Shown piece by piece: positions 36,009 through 46,877 of a DNA stretch of 64,000 nt. The notes under the pieces are model-generated. The model made no database searches. It worked only from the letters and a program-made list of their open reading frames with translations, and was not told the origin of the DNA. Source of the stretch: Haematospirillum sp. H4485 (GTDB taxonomy: Bacteria > Pseudomonadota > Alphaproteobacteria > Rhodospirillales > Rhodospirillaceae); assembly GCF_012102745.1 (NCBI RefSeq), contig NZ_JAAVSY010000003.1, positions 124,001 to 188,000 on the forward strand, in the 5' to 3' direction. Numbering within the stretch: position 1 is the first letter of the stretch; every line of letters starts with the position of its first letter. The translations under genes and the position numbers were made by a program.

Positions 36009-36905
36009 TCAGGGAGCCGGCGTGTTGTCTTTCTGGAGCTTCTGGAGAAGAAAGTCCCTGAAGACCATGACGCGCTTTGAGTGACGAAGCTCTTCCGGAT
36101 ATACAAAGTAACAGTCAAAACTTGGTCCACGCAATTCAGGAAGCACTTGTACCAAGTTAGATGCGACTGAGGCAAAATAATCTGGAAGAGCTGCAATGCC
36201 CAAGCCGGAGTGCACGGCGCGATAAATTCCGTAAATGTTGTTGATGCGCAGAACTGCAGAGCGAGGCGTTGTCGTTCCGGCAGACAAAAGCCAGTTCATG
36301 TTGTCAACTGGTGCCTTTGAATCATCACCATACGTGATAAGCCGGTGATTGTCGAGATCCGCCGGTGTTTTGGGTGTGCCATGTTTCTGCAGGTATTCTG
36401 GTGCAGCATAGACATTGTAATGCAGGTTGATCAGATGCCTTTGGATCAAATCCGGCTGGCGGGGGGCGTTGAAGCGGATGGCAACATCTGCGGCGCGCAT
36501 GGCCAGATCCACTTCCTGATCATCAAGCAGAAGCGATATCTCTATGCTGGGGTATTGCTCCATAAAATCGGTAATGCGGGGAGTCAGCCATACGGACCCG
36601 AAAGCAACTGTCGTTGTAACCTTCAGCAAGCCTTCAGGGCGTTCCCTGCTCTCGGTTATCCGTGCTTCAACCATTGACAGGCGTGCAAACACCTCGTGCA
36701 CGGTATGATACAGAAGCTCGCCTTGCTCGGTCAGGATCAGGCCACGGGCGTGGCGATGAAACAGGGAGACCCGCAGGCTTTCTTCCAGGGCACTGATCTG
36801 TCGGCTGACGGCAGACTGACTCAGGTGCAGCACATCTCCTGCATGGGTAAAGCTACCAGCCTCTGCGACGGTGTGAAAAACACGCAGTTTATCCCAGTCC
36901 ATCAT
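36009..36905 (-). CDS. LysR-family transcriptional regulator
   Basis: About 298 residues. The N-terminal winged helix is typical (WDKLRVFHTVAEAGSFTHAG, LSQSAVSRQISALEE), followed by a LysR effector domain (about 90-295) with KVTTTVAFGSVWLTPRI and AVHSGLGIAALPDY. Three starts are possible: ATG 36926 with GAGAG upstream, and ATG 36905 or 36902 with AGGG upstream; the family usually starts at MDWDKL. It lies downstream of trxB on the same strand with 126 bp between them. Its target genes are unknown. Confidence 0.88.
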   Translation of the reverse strand: MMDWDKLRVFHTVAEAGSFTHAGDVLHLSQSAVSRQISALEESLRVSLFHRHARGLILTEQGELLYHTVHEVFARLSMVEARITESRERPEGLLKVTTTVAFGSVWLTPRITDFMEQYPSIEISLLLDDQEVDLAMRAADVAIRFNAPRQPDLIQRHLINLHYNVYAAPEYLQKHGTPKTPADLDNHRLITYGDDSKAPVDNMNWLLSAGTTTPRSAVLRINNIYGIYRAVHSGLGIAALPDYFASVASNLVQVLPELRGPSFDCYFVYPEELRHSKRVMVFRDFLLQKLQKDNTPAP

Positions 36906-37031
36906 GGTGCCCTGTCGCCCGGCCATAATTCTCTCGTTTTCTTCAAATTTTGTTCTATTCCAAGGGTACCGGTACCAAGCCCGGGCTGGCAAGGTGGTGT
37001 CGGGAAGAAGTCCTTACCAGCCCGATCTTTC

Positions 37032-37979
37032 CTAGATATCGTCGTCTGTCCGCAGGAAACGATCAGCTTCAAGCGCGGCCATGCAACCGGTTCCCGCAGC
37101 GGTTATAGCCTGGCGGAACACATGATCCTGCACATCGCCAGCAGCAAAAACGCCCGGGATCGAGGTTGCAGTCGAGTCCGGCTGCGTAATCAAATAGCCG
37201 TTCTCGTCGGTTTGAAGCTGACCGATAAATAGGTCCGTATTGGGTTTATGGCCGATGGCAATGAACACGCCGTCACAGGCAAGATCAGAAAGGGCCCCCG
37301 TTATTGTATCTTCCAGGCGGATGCCGGTTACACCCTCGGGATTACCTCCGCCCAGGATCTCATGGACCTTGCTGTTCCAGCGTACTGTGATTTTGGGGTT
37401 TCGCAGCAGGCGGTCCTGCAGTATTTTCTCGGCCCGGAAACTGTCGCGGCGGTGTACAACGGTGACGCTGGCGCAGATATTTGCCAGATACAGGGCTTCT
37501 TCTACAGCACTGTTGCCGCCACCAACGACGACGACATTCTTTCCACGGAAGAAGAAGCCATCACACGTCGCGCAGGCAGACACGCCAAGGCCGGCGTATT
37601 TCTTTTCGCTTGGTATGTCCAACCATTTGGCAGAGGCCCCGGTTGCGATAATCAGTGTATCGCTTTTCCATACGTCGCCGCCGTCGGTGCGAACCGTAAA
37701 TGGGCGCCGGGACAGATCAACGGATGTCGCCATATCGTGCACGATGCGGGCACCGCAATGTTCAGCCTGTTGGCGCATCTGTTCCATGAGCCAAGGCCCT
37801 TGGACTGGATCGGCAAAGCCCGGATAGTTTTCAACGTCTGTTGTTATGGTCAGCTGTCCGCCAGGTTGGAGTCCTGCCAGGACAACCGGTTCCAGATTGG
37901 CGCGGGCCGTGTAGATGGCGGCTGTACAACCAGCGGCTCCGGTGCCAAGGATGAGAACCCGGGTACGATGCTCAGTCAT
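37032..37979 (-). CDS. trxB: Thioredoxin-disulfide reductase
   Basis: A 315-residue flavoprotein. FAD site VLILGTGAAGCTAAIY at the N-terminus, redox pair C136-A-T-C139-D-G, NADPH site VVVGGGNSAVEEALY and C-terminal FAD contact GVFAAGDVQD are all present. It reduces thioredoxin with NADPH. ATG 37979 has GGAGG 11 nt upstream and fits the family start. The peroxiredoxin encoded just upstream is likely served by this thioredoxin system. Confidence 0.97.
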   Translation of the reverse strand: MTEHRTRVLILGTGAAGCTAAIYTARANLEPVVLAGLQPGGQLTITTDVENYPGFADPVQGPWLMEQMRQQAEHCGARIVHDMATSVDLSRRPFTVRTDGGDVWKSDTLIIATGASAKWLDIPSEKKYAGLGVSACATCDGFFFRGKNVVVVGGGNSAVEEALYLANICASVTVVHRRDSFRAEKILQDRLLRNPKITVRWNSKVHEILGGGNPEGVTGIRLEDTITGALSDLACDGVFIAIGHKPNTDLFIGQLQTDENGYLITQPDSTATSIPGVFAAGDVQDHVFRQAITAAGTGCMAALEADRFLRTDDDI

Positions 37980-38075
37980 ATGTAGAAAAACCTCCGGGCA
38001 GTGGTGTGTTTTCAATACGCAAGGGGGTTGCAGCAGGCTTGATCAGGGGCGAGGGAGTATTATTCCCCGATGTGC

Positions 38076-38110
38076 CAAAACGGGGTCCCGATGGAGCGTC
38101 GGGACCCCGT
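38076..38110 (-). terminator. Intrinsic terminator of the peroxiredoxin gene
   Basis: ACGGGGTCCCGA (38080-38091) and TCGGGACCCCGT (38099-38110) form a perfect 12-bp stem. On the minus strand the second arm is followed by TTTT (38079-38076 with the last arm base), 26 nt after the peroxiredoxin stop. Confidence 0.88.
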
Positions 38111-38135
38111 CTTCAGGGTTTGTCTGATGACCGTA

Positions 38136-38759
38136 TTACAGGGCCTCAGCGTTCTCTTTCAGGAAGTTGGCCACGCCCTTGGGGCTTGCTTCCATACCCT
38201 TTTTGCCTTTTGTCCAGCCGGCGGGGCATACTTCCCCATGCTCTTCATGGAACTGCAGGGCATCAATCATCCGCAGTGCTTCATCAACGTTACGGCCCAA
38301 GGGCAGGTCGTTGATTGTGGCATGCCGGACCATGCCCGCCTTGTCGATCAGGAAAGAGCCGCGCAGGGCAACACCAGCATCTTCGATCAAGACACCAAAT
38401 GAACGGGCGATGTTCTTCTTGAGGTCGGCAACCAAGGGGAACTGTACATTCCCAAGTCCGCCTTCGTTTTGCGGTGTATTTTTCCAGGCCAGATGAGAAA
38501 ACTGGCTGTCAACAGAAATGCCTATGACTTTTGTATTGGCTGCTGTGAACTGCTGGAGACGATGGTCGTGCGCAATAATTTCCGAAGGACAAACAAAAGT
38601 GAAATCCAGAGGGTAGAAGAATACCCAGCCATAGGATCCGTGCAAGTAGCTTTTCAAGTTGAACTGAGCATTGATGCTGTTGTCGGGCATAACAGCCTGA
38701 GCGGTAAAATCCGAGACAGGCTTGCCAACAAGGGTTCCAACGTGTGCAAAATCAGTCAT
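38136..38759 (-). CDS. Typical 2-Cys peroxiredoxin (AhpC/Prx1 type)
   Basis: A 207-residue thiol peroxidase. Peroxidatic C57 lies in DFTFVCPSEI and resolving C178 in GEVCPAGW. A GGLG motif is present (about 100-103), but the C-terminal YF motif of oxidation-sensitive eukaryotic-type enzymes is not seen, so it is probably robust against overoxidation. It reduces H2O2 and alkyl hydroperoxides. trxB follows downstream on the same strand but is separated by a terminator. No ahpF or oxyR is adjacent. Confidence 0.95.
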   Translation of the reverse strand: MTDFAHVGTLVGKPVSDFTAQAVMPDNSINAQFNLKSYLHGSYGWVFFYPLDFTFVCPSEIIAHDHRLQQFTAANTKVIGISVDSQFSHLAWKNTPQNEGGLGNVQFPLVADLKKNIARSFGVLIEDAGVALRGSFLIDKAGMVRHATINDLPLGRNVDEALRMIDALQFHEEHGEVCPAGWTKGKKGMEASPKGVANFLKENAEAL

Positions 38760-39040
38760 GAAACAATCTCCGGCTGGATAGCGTTCTGGTTAGTGAGGAG
38801 TCTAGTTCCTGAAGCTCATAACCATAGGGGAGTGTATGTTTTTTCGCAAGTCTGGAATCGATCTAAAAATGACGCAGGGCATACATCTTATGGGGGATAT
38901 CAATTCATGGTAACGCTTATGGATGCGATTCTTCTTTTAGTATCTTCGTATTGATCTTGAGAGTTCTGTACCATTTACGGTAATTTCCTTGCGTATTGGG
39001 ACAGTTGGTTTGTCCCTGACGCTTTGAGAGGAAGCTACAG

Positions 39041-39580
39041 ATGCAGCGTGTCAAGCTGGATCGGACAGACAGGCACATTCTTCATGACCTTCAGGAGAAT
39101 GGTCGTATGACGAATGTCGAGTTGGCTAACAGGGCCGGGATTTCCGCCCCGCCGTGTTTGCGGCGTGTCCGTGCCTTGGAGGAATCCGGTTGTATACACG
39201 GTTATCATGCAGCAGTAGATCCCAAGGTGCTTGGATACAATGTAACAGCTTTTGCGCATGTCGGCCTGGACAGCCAAGCCGAGGCCGACCTGCGTGCTTT
39301 CGAGGATCTGGTTGCCGGTTGGGATAATGTGCGGGAATGCCATATGCTTGCCGGCGAGACGGACTTTATCCTCAAAATTGTTGCCCAGGACTGGGACGAT
39401 TATCAGCGTTTCCTGACGACACAGCTGACCGTTGCGCCCCATGTGACGCATGTCAAAAGCGCTCTCGCGATTCGTACAGGCAAGTACAGGCCCGGTGTGC
39501 CGATCGATATTGATAGTGATCGTAAGTCGCGTTCAGATCTCTACTTGGGTGCCAAGCTCGATCAGTCGGTTGGGGGGTAA
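39041..39580 (+). CDS. Lrp/AsnC-family transcriptional regulator
   Basis: A 179-residue regulator: HTH at about 5-60 (LDRTDRHILHDLQENGRMTNVELANRAG, PPCLRRVRALE) and an AsnC effector domain (about 70-150, GETDFILKIVAQDWDDYQRFL). GAGAGGAAG precedes ATG 39041. The C-terminal tail extends beyond the usual length, and its last 48 bases overlap the 3' end of the convergent kup gene. Such regulators sense amino acids; the target genes are unknown. Confidence 0.9.
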   Translation: MQRVKLDRTDRHILHDLQENGRMTNVELANRAGISAPPCLRRVRALEESGCIHGYHAAVDPKVLGYNVTAFAHVGLDSQAEADLRAFEDLVAGWDNVRECHMLAGETDFILKIVAQDWDDYQRFLTTQLTVAPHVTHVKSALAIRTGKYRPGVPIDIDSDRKSRSDLYLGAKLDQSVGG

Positions 39581-41407
39581 GCGGAAGTACCGCATGGTGT
39601 CTGTGGCGCTTCTTGCCATGGCGATAAACAAGGCAATACGCCACGGTGCCATGCCAGGATTTTTACTTTCAATGACGGTTTCGCGTGACAGGAACCACGA
39701 AATCCCCTGTGGTTCGTAGAAGAACCCTAATTTTTCTGATGAAATGTGCGCCAATGTTCTTGGTATGTTTGGTGTTTCCATAAATCCATAGTGCAGGATA
39801 ATGCGTTGTAGTCCCGGAGCAATCTCCTTGGATTCAAGCCTGTTGTCATCAGAAACAAGGGGAGTTTCTGCTGTAACGGCGCTGAGCAGGATAACGCGCT
39901 CGTGTACAACTTTGTTGTGGCGCAAGTTGTGTAGCAGGGCGAGAGGTAGTCCGGAGCGGATGCTGGTGAGGAAGACGGCTGTTCCCGGTACTTTCGCGAC
40001 ATTATTTCCTGTCAGTTCATTGAATTCGGACTCTGGCCGGGAAACATTCTGTAGCTGTTGTAGAAGAAGTGCCCGTCCTGCTTTCCAAGTCATCAAAATG
40101 ACAACAATAATTGCCGCCACGGTTACAGGCACCCAGCCGCCATCAGGGATCTTGATGGCGCAGCTCAGGAAAAACATCAGATCTGTACCCAAGAAAATGC
40201 CGCAAATCACGAAAATCTTGTTTCGGCTCCAACCCCACAAGATTTTCATGGCCAAAGCCATCATCAGGGCAGTGATAACCATATTTCCGGTTACAGCTAC
40301 CCCATAGGCTGCCGCAAGATTGCTTGATGTTTTGAAACTGAGAACAAGAGCAATGCATGAAACCATAAGGCATGCATTCACTGTTGGCATGTAGATCTGA
40401 CCCATTTCCTGGCCAGACGTATGAATGATGGTCATTCTCGGCAAGTACCCCAGTTGGATCGCTTGCCGGGTCAGGGAAAATGCGCCTGATATAACAGCCT
40501 GTGATGCAATAATGGTGGCCAGCGTTGCCAGAATCACCAAGGGAAGTATCATCGACTGTGGTGCCAGGAGGAAGAATGGATTTTCCGCCGCTTCGGGGGA
40601 ACGCAACAGAAGGGCACCCTGACCGAAATAGTTCAAAAGCAGGCATGGCATGACAAGAATATACCAGCCTGTTCGTATGGCCTTGCGACCAAAGTGCCCC
40701 ATGTCGGCATACAGGGCCTCGGCCCCTGTAACAGACAAAACAACGGCCCCGAGAACAGAAACAGAAATTCCCGGTTCCGTAAAAATGAAGAACCATCCGT
40801 AGTGCGGGCTGAGCGCGGCCAGGATAGACGGTGTGCCGACGATGCTCCGTAGGCCCAGAAAGCCGATAACCAGGAACCATATCAGGCACACGGGGCCGAA
40901 GATCTTGCCAACCATTGCTGTTCCAAACCGCTGGATCAAGAACAAACACAAAAGAATGCTGACGGTGATGGGTATGACAAATTCACTCAGTGCTGGTGCT
41001 GCGATATGTAATCCCTCGACAGCGGACAGGACTGACACAGCAGGCGTGATAATGCTGTCGCCGTAAAACAGGGCTGCCGCCAGAATTCCCAATCCCGTTA
41101 CGGCCGAGAAGGCGCGCCCATCCTGATCCAGGACATTATGCAGGCGTGCCAGAAGCGCCAAGCTGCCGCCTTCGCCACGGTTGTCAGTGCTCATGACGTA
41201 AATGACGTACTTGACGGATACAACAACCAAGATGGTCCAGAATATGAGTGACAGAACGCCAAGTATATGAATGTGGTCCACAGTAACCCCATGTTCGGGG
41301 GACAGGGATTCCTTGAACGCGTAAAGAGGACTTGTCCCAATGTCACCGAAGACAACGCCTATGGCACCAATAATAAGGGGCAGCAGAGGTTTGTTCTGAT
41401 GTGACAT
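39533..41407 (-). CDS. kup: Low-affinity potassium uptake protein Kup
   Basis: A 624-residue K+/H+ symporter with about 12 membrane helices in the first 440 residues and a cytoplasmic C-terminal domain. Signature elements: GVVFGDIGTSPLYAFKESL at the N-terminus, GDSIITPAVSVLSAVEG and the C-terminal FRLPPNRLIELGTQVEI. The intact C-terminal signature shows that the overlap with the lrp gene is real and not a frameshift. The 313 bp upstream, between it and greA, hold several hairpins and may be a regulatory leader. Confidence 0.96.
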   Translation of the reverse strand: MSHQNKPLLPLIIGAIGVVFGDIGTSPLYAFKESLSPEHGVTVDHIHILGVLSLIFWTILVVVSVKYVIYVMSTDNRGEGGSLALLARLHNVLDQDGRAFSAVTGLGILAAALFYGDSIITPAVSVLSAVEGLHIAAPALSEFVIPITVSILLCLFLIQRFGTAMVGKIFGPVCLIWFLVIGFLGLRSIVGTPSILAALSPHYGWFFIFTEPGISVSVLGAVVLSVTGAEALYADMGHFGRKAIRTGWYILVMPCLLLNYFGQGALLLRSPEAAENPFFLLAPQSMILPLVILATLATIIASQAVISGAFSLTRQAIQLGYLPRMTIIHTSGQEMGQIYMPTVNACLMVSCIALVLSFKTSSNLAAAYGVAVTGNMVITALMMALAMKILWGWSRNKIFVICGIFLGTDLMFFLSCAIKIPDGGWVPVTVAAIIVVILMTWKAGRALLLQQLQNVSRPESEFNELTGNNVAKVPGTAVFLTSIRSGLPLALLHNLRHNKVVHERVILLSAVTAETPLVSDDNRLESKEIAPGLQRIILHYGFMETPNIPRTLAHISSEKLGFFYEPQGISWFLSRETVIESKNPGMAPWRIALFIAMARSATDTMRYFRLPPNRLIELGTQVEI

Positions 41408-41720
41408 TATTGTGTTTCAGTCTGTTGTTATGGATGTAAAAGCCATGGCCGGCTTGATTCTGCCTTAGGTAAAGGCTGCCAATTCTAACTGTATCGGCCA
41501 GATTGCGCAGTTCGGGAGCGCAAGATGAGTCTTCTCAGACACTGTTGTTCTCTGGTCTGAGGTAATGTCCATTGTTGTCAGCAGGACGATTTATGGCGGG
41601 ATACGAGGGACGGCAGGAAGCAGAGGCGCTTAGTCACAGCGCCTTCATGTGCTTCTGCATTTCAGGTTTGATTACAGTCCGGGCAATCACGTGTCGGATT
41701 GCCCGGATTCTTGGAGTGTT
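41408..41720. other. Hairpin-rich region between greA and kup
   Basis: No gene is visible in this 313-bp stretch. Three inverted repeats occur: CTCAGAC / GTCTGAG (41534-41540, 41555-41561), AGGCGC / GCGCCT (41624-41629, 41639-41644) and TCCGGGCAATC / GATTGCCCGGA (41678-41688, 41697-41707). The last is just behind greA and probably ends the carAB-greA transcript although it lacks a T run. The others would lie in the kup leader if its promoter is distal. Confidence 0.6.
41678..41707 (-). terminator. Hairpin behind greA
   Basis: Perfect 11-bp stem TCCGGGCAATC / GATTGCCCGGA with an 8-nt loop, 13 nt after the greA stop. No run of T follows on the minus strand, so terminator function is inferred from position and strength. 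Confidence 0.65.
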
Positions 41721-42194
41721 TCAGGAAAAACGAACGTTTACAACTTCATAGGAGCGGAATCCGCCCGGTGCAGATACTTCAGCCGTGTCACCCATGACCT
41801 TTCCAATCAAGGCCCGAGCCAAGGGGGAGGCTATTGAAATCCGACCCTTCTCCAAATCTGCTTCGTGGGGGCCAACAATCTGGTAGGTCACTTCACCATC
41901 TGTATCTTCATCAGCCAGCGTAACCGTTGCCCCGAATCGGATGGTTGAACCAGACAGCTTGCTGACATCAATAACGTCAGCGCGGGACAGAACGTCCTCC
42001 AATTCTGCAATACGCCCTTCAATAAAGCTCTGGCGTTCCCGCGCAGCGTGGTATTCGGCATTCTCTGACAGATCACCGTGTTCACGGGCCTCGGCAATAG
42101 CTTTGATGACCGCGGGGCGTTCCTGGCTTTTCAGCATACGCAGCTCATCTTCCAGGGCCTTCATGCCCTGTGCGGTCATGGGGATCTTTTCCAT
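41721..42194 (-). CDS. greA: Transcription elongation factor GreA
   Basis: A 157-residue factor that rescues backtracked RNA polymerase. The N-terminal coiled coil (about 1-75) includes [20 protein letters not shown] with the acidic tip residues D and E that reach the active site; the C-terminal FKBP-like domain ends [15 protein letters not shown] 42194 ([10 protein letters not shown]) is the conventional start. It is the third gene of carA-carB-greA, about 110 bp after carB. Confidence 0.96.
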   Translation of the reverse strand: MEKIPMTAQGMKALEDELRMLKSQERPAVIKAIAEAREHGDLSENAEYHAARERQSFIEGRIAELEDVLSRADVIDVSKLSGSTIRFGATVTLADEDTDGEVTYQIVGPHEADLEKGRISIASPLARALIGKVMGDTAEVSAPGGFRSYEVVNVRFS

Positions 42195-42304
42195 ATCCGG
42201 GTACGTCCTTACACTTGCTTGTTTGTCGCGAAGGCGACCGGCTGCGCGCAACACCAAGAAACGACCCGGGGCTGCGCAGCGTAGCCCCGGGGCATCGAAT
42301 CGGA

Positions 42305-45300
42305 TCAGGCGGGGAAGTATACCCTGTTTTGTACTTCCGGAACAGAATAGTGTTGCAAGGGGGTTATCCCCGGTTCCTTGTCCTGCAGGCTTCTTATGGC
42401 CTGCGCTGCGGCCCTTGCCCCTGCCATGGTTGTGTAGTGGGTCACAGATCTTGTCAAAGCCGCGCTGCGGATATCCAGGCTGTCGCGTATGCTGTTCATG
42501 CCTTCAGCCGTATTGATAACCATATCAACGGTACCGCACAAGATGGCGTCCACGCAGTGAGGCTGGCCTTCCCGTACTTTGTTGATGGCGGTTGCGGGAA
42601 CGCCTCCCTTGTTCAGGAAAGTAGCTGTTCCGCCTGTTGCCAGGATATCAAATCCCATGGCAAAAAAAGACTTTGCAATATCAAGGGCTTCAGTTTTATC
42701 CGAGTCGCGCACAGACAAGAATATGGTTCCCTGCAGGGGGAGTGGGAGCCCGGCTGCCATCTGGCTTTTGGCGAAGGCATGCCCGAAGCTTCTGGCTATG
42801 CCCATGACTTCGCCTGTTGATTTCATTTCCGGCCCCAGCAGTATGTCGGTGCCGGGGAAGCGGGCGAACGGGAACACGGATTCCTTGACTGCGACGTGGC
42901 TTGGGGTTGTCGTACGCAGCGCAAAGGCAGCCAGGTTTTCACCGGCCATAACCCGGGCTGCTATGCAGGCAACAGGATTGCCGGTGGCCTTGGATACAAA
43001 GGGTACTGTACGGCTTGCGCGCGGGTTTGCTTCCAGGACGTAGACGTCTGTTCCCTGAATGGCGAATTGAATGTTTATAAGCCCTTGTACGTCAAGTTCG
43101 GTAGCAAGAAGGGTGGTTTGTCGTTCCAGCTCCCGTATCAGGGGTGCCTGAAGGGAATGTGGCGGCAGTGAGCAGGCGGAGTCTCCGGAATGAATGCCTG
43201 CTTCCTCAATATGCTCCATAATGCCGGCGATAAACACGGCTCCGCTTGAGTCCCGTATGGCATCAACATCCACCTCGGTTGCGCCGCGTAAATACTGGTC
43301 CAGCAGGATCGGCATGTCGGAAGAAATGGTGATGGTGCCTTGTCCTTCGTTCTGCCCGCCACAGACCTTGGTCAGCCATGTGCGGAGTGAAGATTCGCCA
43401 TGGACAATTTCCATGGCCCGCCCTCCCAGTACAAAGGATGGGCGTACGACCAAGGGATAGCCAAGGATCGTTGCCTGCTCCAGAACGTCTTCCGGGGTTC
43501 GTGCTATTGCGTTGGGTGGCTGGCGAAGCTCCAGTTTTTGCAGGACAGACTGGAATTGCTGGCGGTCTTCGGCTCTGTCGATTGCAGCGGGAGACGTGCC
43601 CAGAACAGGAATATTGGCCTGTTGCAGGGCGCTGGCCAGTTTCAGCGGGGTTTGTCCGCCGAATTGCACGATAACCCCTTTGACGTGGCCCCTGCGTTGT
43701 TCAACCCGTATCAACTCAATAACAGATTCGGCGGTCAGAGGCTCAAAGTACAGGCGATCTGACGTATCCGGGTCGGTTGAGACCGTTTCCGGGTTACAAT
43801 TGACCATAATGGTTTCATAGCCGGCCTCGGAAAGGCTGAAGGCTGCGTGGACGCAGCAGCAGTCAAATTCTATGCCTTGTCCAATACGGTTTGGTCCCCC
43901 ACCCAGGATGATGATCTTCTCACGTGTTGATGGTTTTGCTTCGCAGTCTGCGGCACTTACGCCATCGCCTTCGTAGCAGGCGTACATGTACGCCGTTGGC
44001 GATGAAAATTCCGCTGCACAGCTGTCTATGCGCTTGTAGACCGGGTGAAGGCCCAAGGTATTGCGTAAAGCGGTTACCTCTTCTTCTGTTTGTCCATTCA
44101 GGTGGGCCAGCCTTGCATCAGAAAAGCCCATTTTTTTAAGGGCAAGAAACCCGTATTGGTCCGCAGGAATTCCCTGTTGGCGGATACGGGCTTCAATGTG
44201 GACCAGGTGAGCAATCTGATCCAGAAACCAGCGGTCAATGTGGCAGGCCTCATACACTGTTTCTATGGACATGCCTTCGCGGAAAGCCTGTGCAACAAAA
44301 CGGATCCGGTTTGGGCTTGTTGTTCTCAGAACCCGTACCATGGCGTCATGTCGGGTCTCGTCAGGGTTCACTGTGATGTCGATTTCATCCAGCCCGGTTA
44401 GTCCTGTATCCAGGGATTGCAGGGCTTTCTGGAGTGATTCAGTGAAGGTACGCCCGATGGCCATGACCTCGCCGACCGATTTCATCGAGGTGCCCAGCCG
44501 GGCATCGGTATCGGGGAACTTTTCAAAGGTAAAGCGAGGAATTTTGGTGACGATATAGTCAATAACAGGCTCAAAGCTGGCTGGCGTTTGCCCGGCGGTT
44601 ATCGCGTTGTCCAGTTCATCCAGCGTGTAGCCCACAGCCAGTTTTGCGGCGATGCGTGCGATCGGGAAGCCTGTTGCTTTTGATGCAAGGGCAGACGAGC
44701 GCGAGACCCGGGGGTTCATTTCAATGACCACCAGGCGTCCGTCATCCGGGTTGACCGCAAACTGGACATTGGACCCGCCTGTTTCGACCCCGATTTCCCT
44801 CAGGACCGCCAAGGATGCATCCCGCATGGTCTGGTACTCTTTGTCTGTCAGTGTCAGCGCCGGTGCAACCGTCACAGAGTCCCCGGTGTGGATGCCCATG
44901 GGGTCAATGTTTTCGATAGAGCAGACGATAATCCCGTTGTCTGCCCGATCACGAACCACCTCCATTTCATATTCTTTCCACCCCAGAACAGATTCCTCGA
45001 CCAGAATTTCGTGGACAGGCGAGGCGGCCAGGCCTTGTGTGCAGATATGACCGAATTCTTCCCTGGTTGTTGCGATTCCACCGCCTTGTCCACCCAGTGT
45101 GAAAGAGGGCCGAACGATGGCTGGAAGTCCTATGAAGGCAAGGGCATCATAGGCTTCATCCAGGCTGCGCACCATCCGCGAGCGCGGGCTTTCAAGGCCG
45201 ATGCGGTCCATGGCCTCACGGAACAGCTGCCGATCCTCTGCCTTGCGGATGGCCTCGCGGCAGGCCCCGATCATGATGACGCCATGACGTTCCAGTGTTC

Positions 45301-45616
45301 CGTCATCGGCCAAGGCAAGGGCGCAGTTCAGGGCTGTTTGTCCCCCCATGGTTGGCAGCAGGGCATCCGGTTTTTCCCGGTCAATAATCTGCGCCACAAC
45401 AGCGGGAGTGATCGGTTCGATATAGGTGGCATCGGCCATATCGGGGTCTGTCATGATAGTGGCCGGGTTGGAGTTGACCAAGATAACCCGGTACCCTTCC
45501 TCACGCAGGGCCTTGCAGGCCTGGGCGCCCGAATAGTCAAACTCACAGGCTTGTCCGATAACAATCGGGCCTGCACCGATAATCAGAATGGAGTGGATGT
45601 CTGTGCGTTTGGGCAT
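42305..45616 (-). CDS. carB: Carbamoyl-phosphate synthase large subunit
   Basis: A 1103-residue enzyme made of two homologous halves, each with an ATP-grasp domain (first half starts [21 protein letters not shown], second [21 protein letters not shown]), and a C-terminal MGS-like allosteric domain (about 960-1100). It makes carbamoyl phosphate from bicarbonate, ATP and ammonia channelled from CarA, for pyrimidines and arginine. ATG 45616 fits the family start [10 protein letters not shown]; it is 34 bp after carA. The length is typical. Confidence 0.98.
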   Translation of the reverse strand: MPKRTDIHSILIIGAGPIVIGQACEFDYSGAQACKALREEGYRVILVNSNPATIMTDPDMADATYIEPITPAVVAQIIDREKPDALLPTMGGQTALNCALALADDGTLERHGVIMIGACREAIRKAEDRQLFREAMDRIGLESPRSRMVRSLDEAYDALAFIGLPAIVRPSFTLGGQGGGIATTREEFGHICTQGLAASPVHEILVEESVLGWKEYEMEVVRDRADNGIIVCSIENIDPMGIHTGDSVTVAPALTLTDKEYQTMRDASLAVLREIGVETGGSNVQFAVNPDDGRLVVIEMNPRVSRSSALASKATGFPIARIAAKLAVGYTLDELDNAITAGQTPASFEPVIDYIVTKIPRFTFEKFPDTDARLGTSMKSVGEVMAIGRTFTESLQKALQSLDTGLTGLDEIDITVNPDETRHDAMVRVLRTTSPNRIRFVAQAFREGMSIETVYEACHIDRWFLDQIAHLVHIEARIRQQGIPADQYGFLALKKMGFSDARLAHLNGQTEEEVTALRNTLGLHPVYKRIDSCAAEFSSPTAYMYACYEGDGVSAADCEAKPSTREKIIILGGGPNRIGQGIEFDCCCVHAAFSLSEAGYETIMVNCNPETVSTDPDTSDRLYFEPLTAESVIELIRVEQRRGHVKGVIVQFGGQTPLKLASALQQANIPVLGTSPAAIDRAEDRQQFQSVLQKLELRQPPNAIARTPEDVLEQATILGYPLVVRPSFVLGGRAMEIVHGESSLRTWLTKVCGGQNEGQGTITISSDMPILLDQYLRGATEVDVDAIRDSSGAVFIAGIMEHIEEAGIHSGDSACSLPPHSLQAPLIRELERQTTLLATELDVQGLINIQFAIQGTDVYVLEANPRASRTVPFVSKATGNPVACIAARVMAGENLAAFALRTTTPSHVAVKESVFPFARFPGTDILLGPEMKSTGEVMGIARSFGHAFAKSQMAAGLPLPLQGTIFLSVRDSDKTEALDIAKSFFAMGFDILATGGTATFLNKGGVPATAINKVREGQPHCVDAILCGTVDMVINTAEGMNSIRDSLDIRSAALTRSVTHYTTMAGARAAAQAIRSLQDKEPGITPLQHYSVPEVQNRVYFPA

Positions 45617-45650
45617 GCCTGGGGTTTCCTTCCGACAGGGCACGGGACAA

Positions 45651-46877
45651 TTAATTTGGACTGGGTAGGATCAGGTGGCTGCGCAGCCGCTCAGGGGAGG
45701 GCAGTTGCGTATCGTCGGGTGTGCTGGAATGCCGATGCTGTTGCATCAGGCCGACAAAATCACGGAACAAGGAATGGGAATCCTTGGGGCCCGGGCTGGA
45801 TTCCGGGTGATATTGCACGGAAAAAACAGGACGGCCTTTTAGGGCAATCCCCTCGATCGAGCCATCGAAGAGAGATGTGTGTGTGACGACAACCTCATTG
45901 GGAAGGCTGTCGGGGTCGATGGCAAAGCCGTGGTTCTGGCTTGTGATCGCGACGTGCCCCGTTGCCAGGCACTTGACCGGCTGGTTCGATCCACGGTGCC
46001 CCCGCTTCATGCGCAATGTCTTTGCCCCCAAGGCCAAGGCAAGGATCTGATGACCCAGGCAAATGCCAAAGACGGGAAGCCCGGTGGACAGAATCTTTTT
46101 CAGTTCGGGGATCACAGAACGGCCGGTGGCGGCAGGATCACCTGGTCCATTCGACAGGAACACGCCATCAGGGGCAAGGTTCAAGATCTCCCTGGCCGTT
46201 GTGTGAGCTGGTACGATGGTAATCCGGCAGCTTTCGGCAGCCAGGCACCGCAGGATGTTCTGCTTTATGCCGAAGTCAACGGCGACAACATGCCATGGTC
46301 GATCTCTGGATTGTGTATCCGGCCATTCCCATGGTTGCTGGCATGATACGCGTGTAGCCAGGTCCAGCCCGTCTGGCGACGGATGGGTTCGTGCTTGGTG
46401 CAGGAGATGTTCCAGGTTGAAGATACCGTTCGGGTCATGTGCAACAACGCCTGCCATTGTGCCGTGTTCGCGCAGTCGTATGGTCAGTGCGCGTGTGTCG
46501 ATACCGGTGACACACACCACGTTATTCCTGCGCATCCATTCGGGCAGATTGGCTGTTGCACGCCAGCTGGAGTCGATGCCAACGGGTGCGCGCAGGATGC
46601 AGCCTCGGGCAAACGGGTGTTCCGCTTCGTGATCGTCCGGATTGGTGCCTGTATTGCCGATATGCGGAAATGTAAAAGTTATAATCTGCCCGGCAAAGGA
46701 GGGGTCTGTCAGGGTTTCCTGGTAACCGGTCATTCCGGTACAGAAAACAACTTCTCCCGTTGTGTTTCCTTTACGTCCGAGACCATGTCCCCACCATACC
46801 GTTCCGTCGGCAAGGACCAGTACGCCGGTTGCCCTGTCAGGGCATAAACCGGGTGTGCATGCTGTTTGGTCTGTCAT
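45651..46877 (-). CDS. carA: Carbamoyl-phosphate synthase small (glutaminase) subunit
   Basis: A 408-residue class-I glutamine amidotransferase. The C-terminal half holds the triad: nucleophile Cys in VFGICLGHQ, and His and Glu in [10 protein letters not shown]. The N-terminal half has the CPSase small-chain domain ([20 protein letters not shown]). AAGGGAT lies before ATG 46877. It releases ammonia from glutamine for CarB. The 383 bp upstream are shared with the divergent GatB/Yqey gene. Confidence 0.98.
   Translation of the reverse strand: MTDQTACTPGLCPDRATGVLVLADGTVWWGHGLGRKGNTTGEVVFCTGMTGYQETLTDPSFAGQIITFTFPHIGNTGTNPDDHEAEHPFARGCILRAPVGIDSSWRATANLPEWMRRNNVVCVTGIDTRALTIRLREHGTMAGVVAHDPNGIFNLEHLLHQARTHPSPDGLDLATRVSCQQPWEWPDTQSRDRPWHVVAVDFGIKQNILRCLAAESCRITIVPAHTTAREILNLAPDGVFLSNGPGDPAATGRSVIPELKKILSTGLPVFGICLGHQILALALGAKTLRMKRGHRGSNQPVKCLATGHVAITSQNHGFAIDPDSLPNEVVVTHTSLFDGSIEGIALKGRPVFSVQYHPESSPGPKDSHSLFRDFVGLMQQHRHSSTPDDTQLPSPERLRSHLILPSPN

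Noticed and set aside
44888-45886. Long plus-strand frame opposite carB and carA
   Set aside because: Antisense to strongly conserved carAB; no family resemblance.
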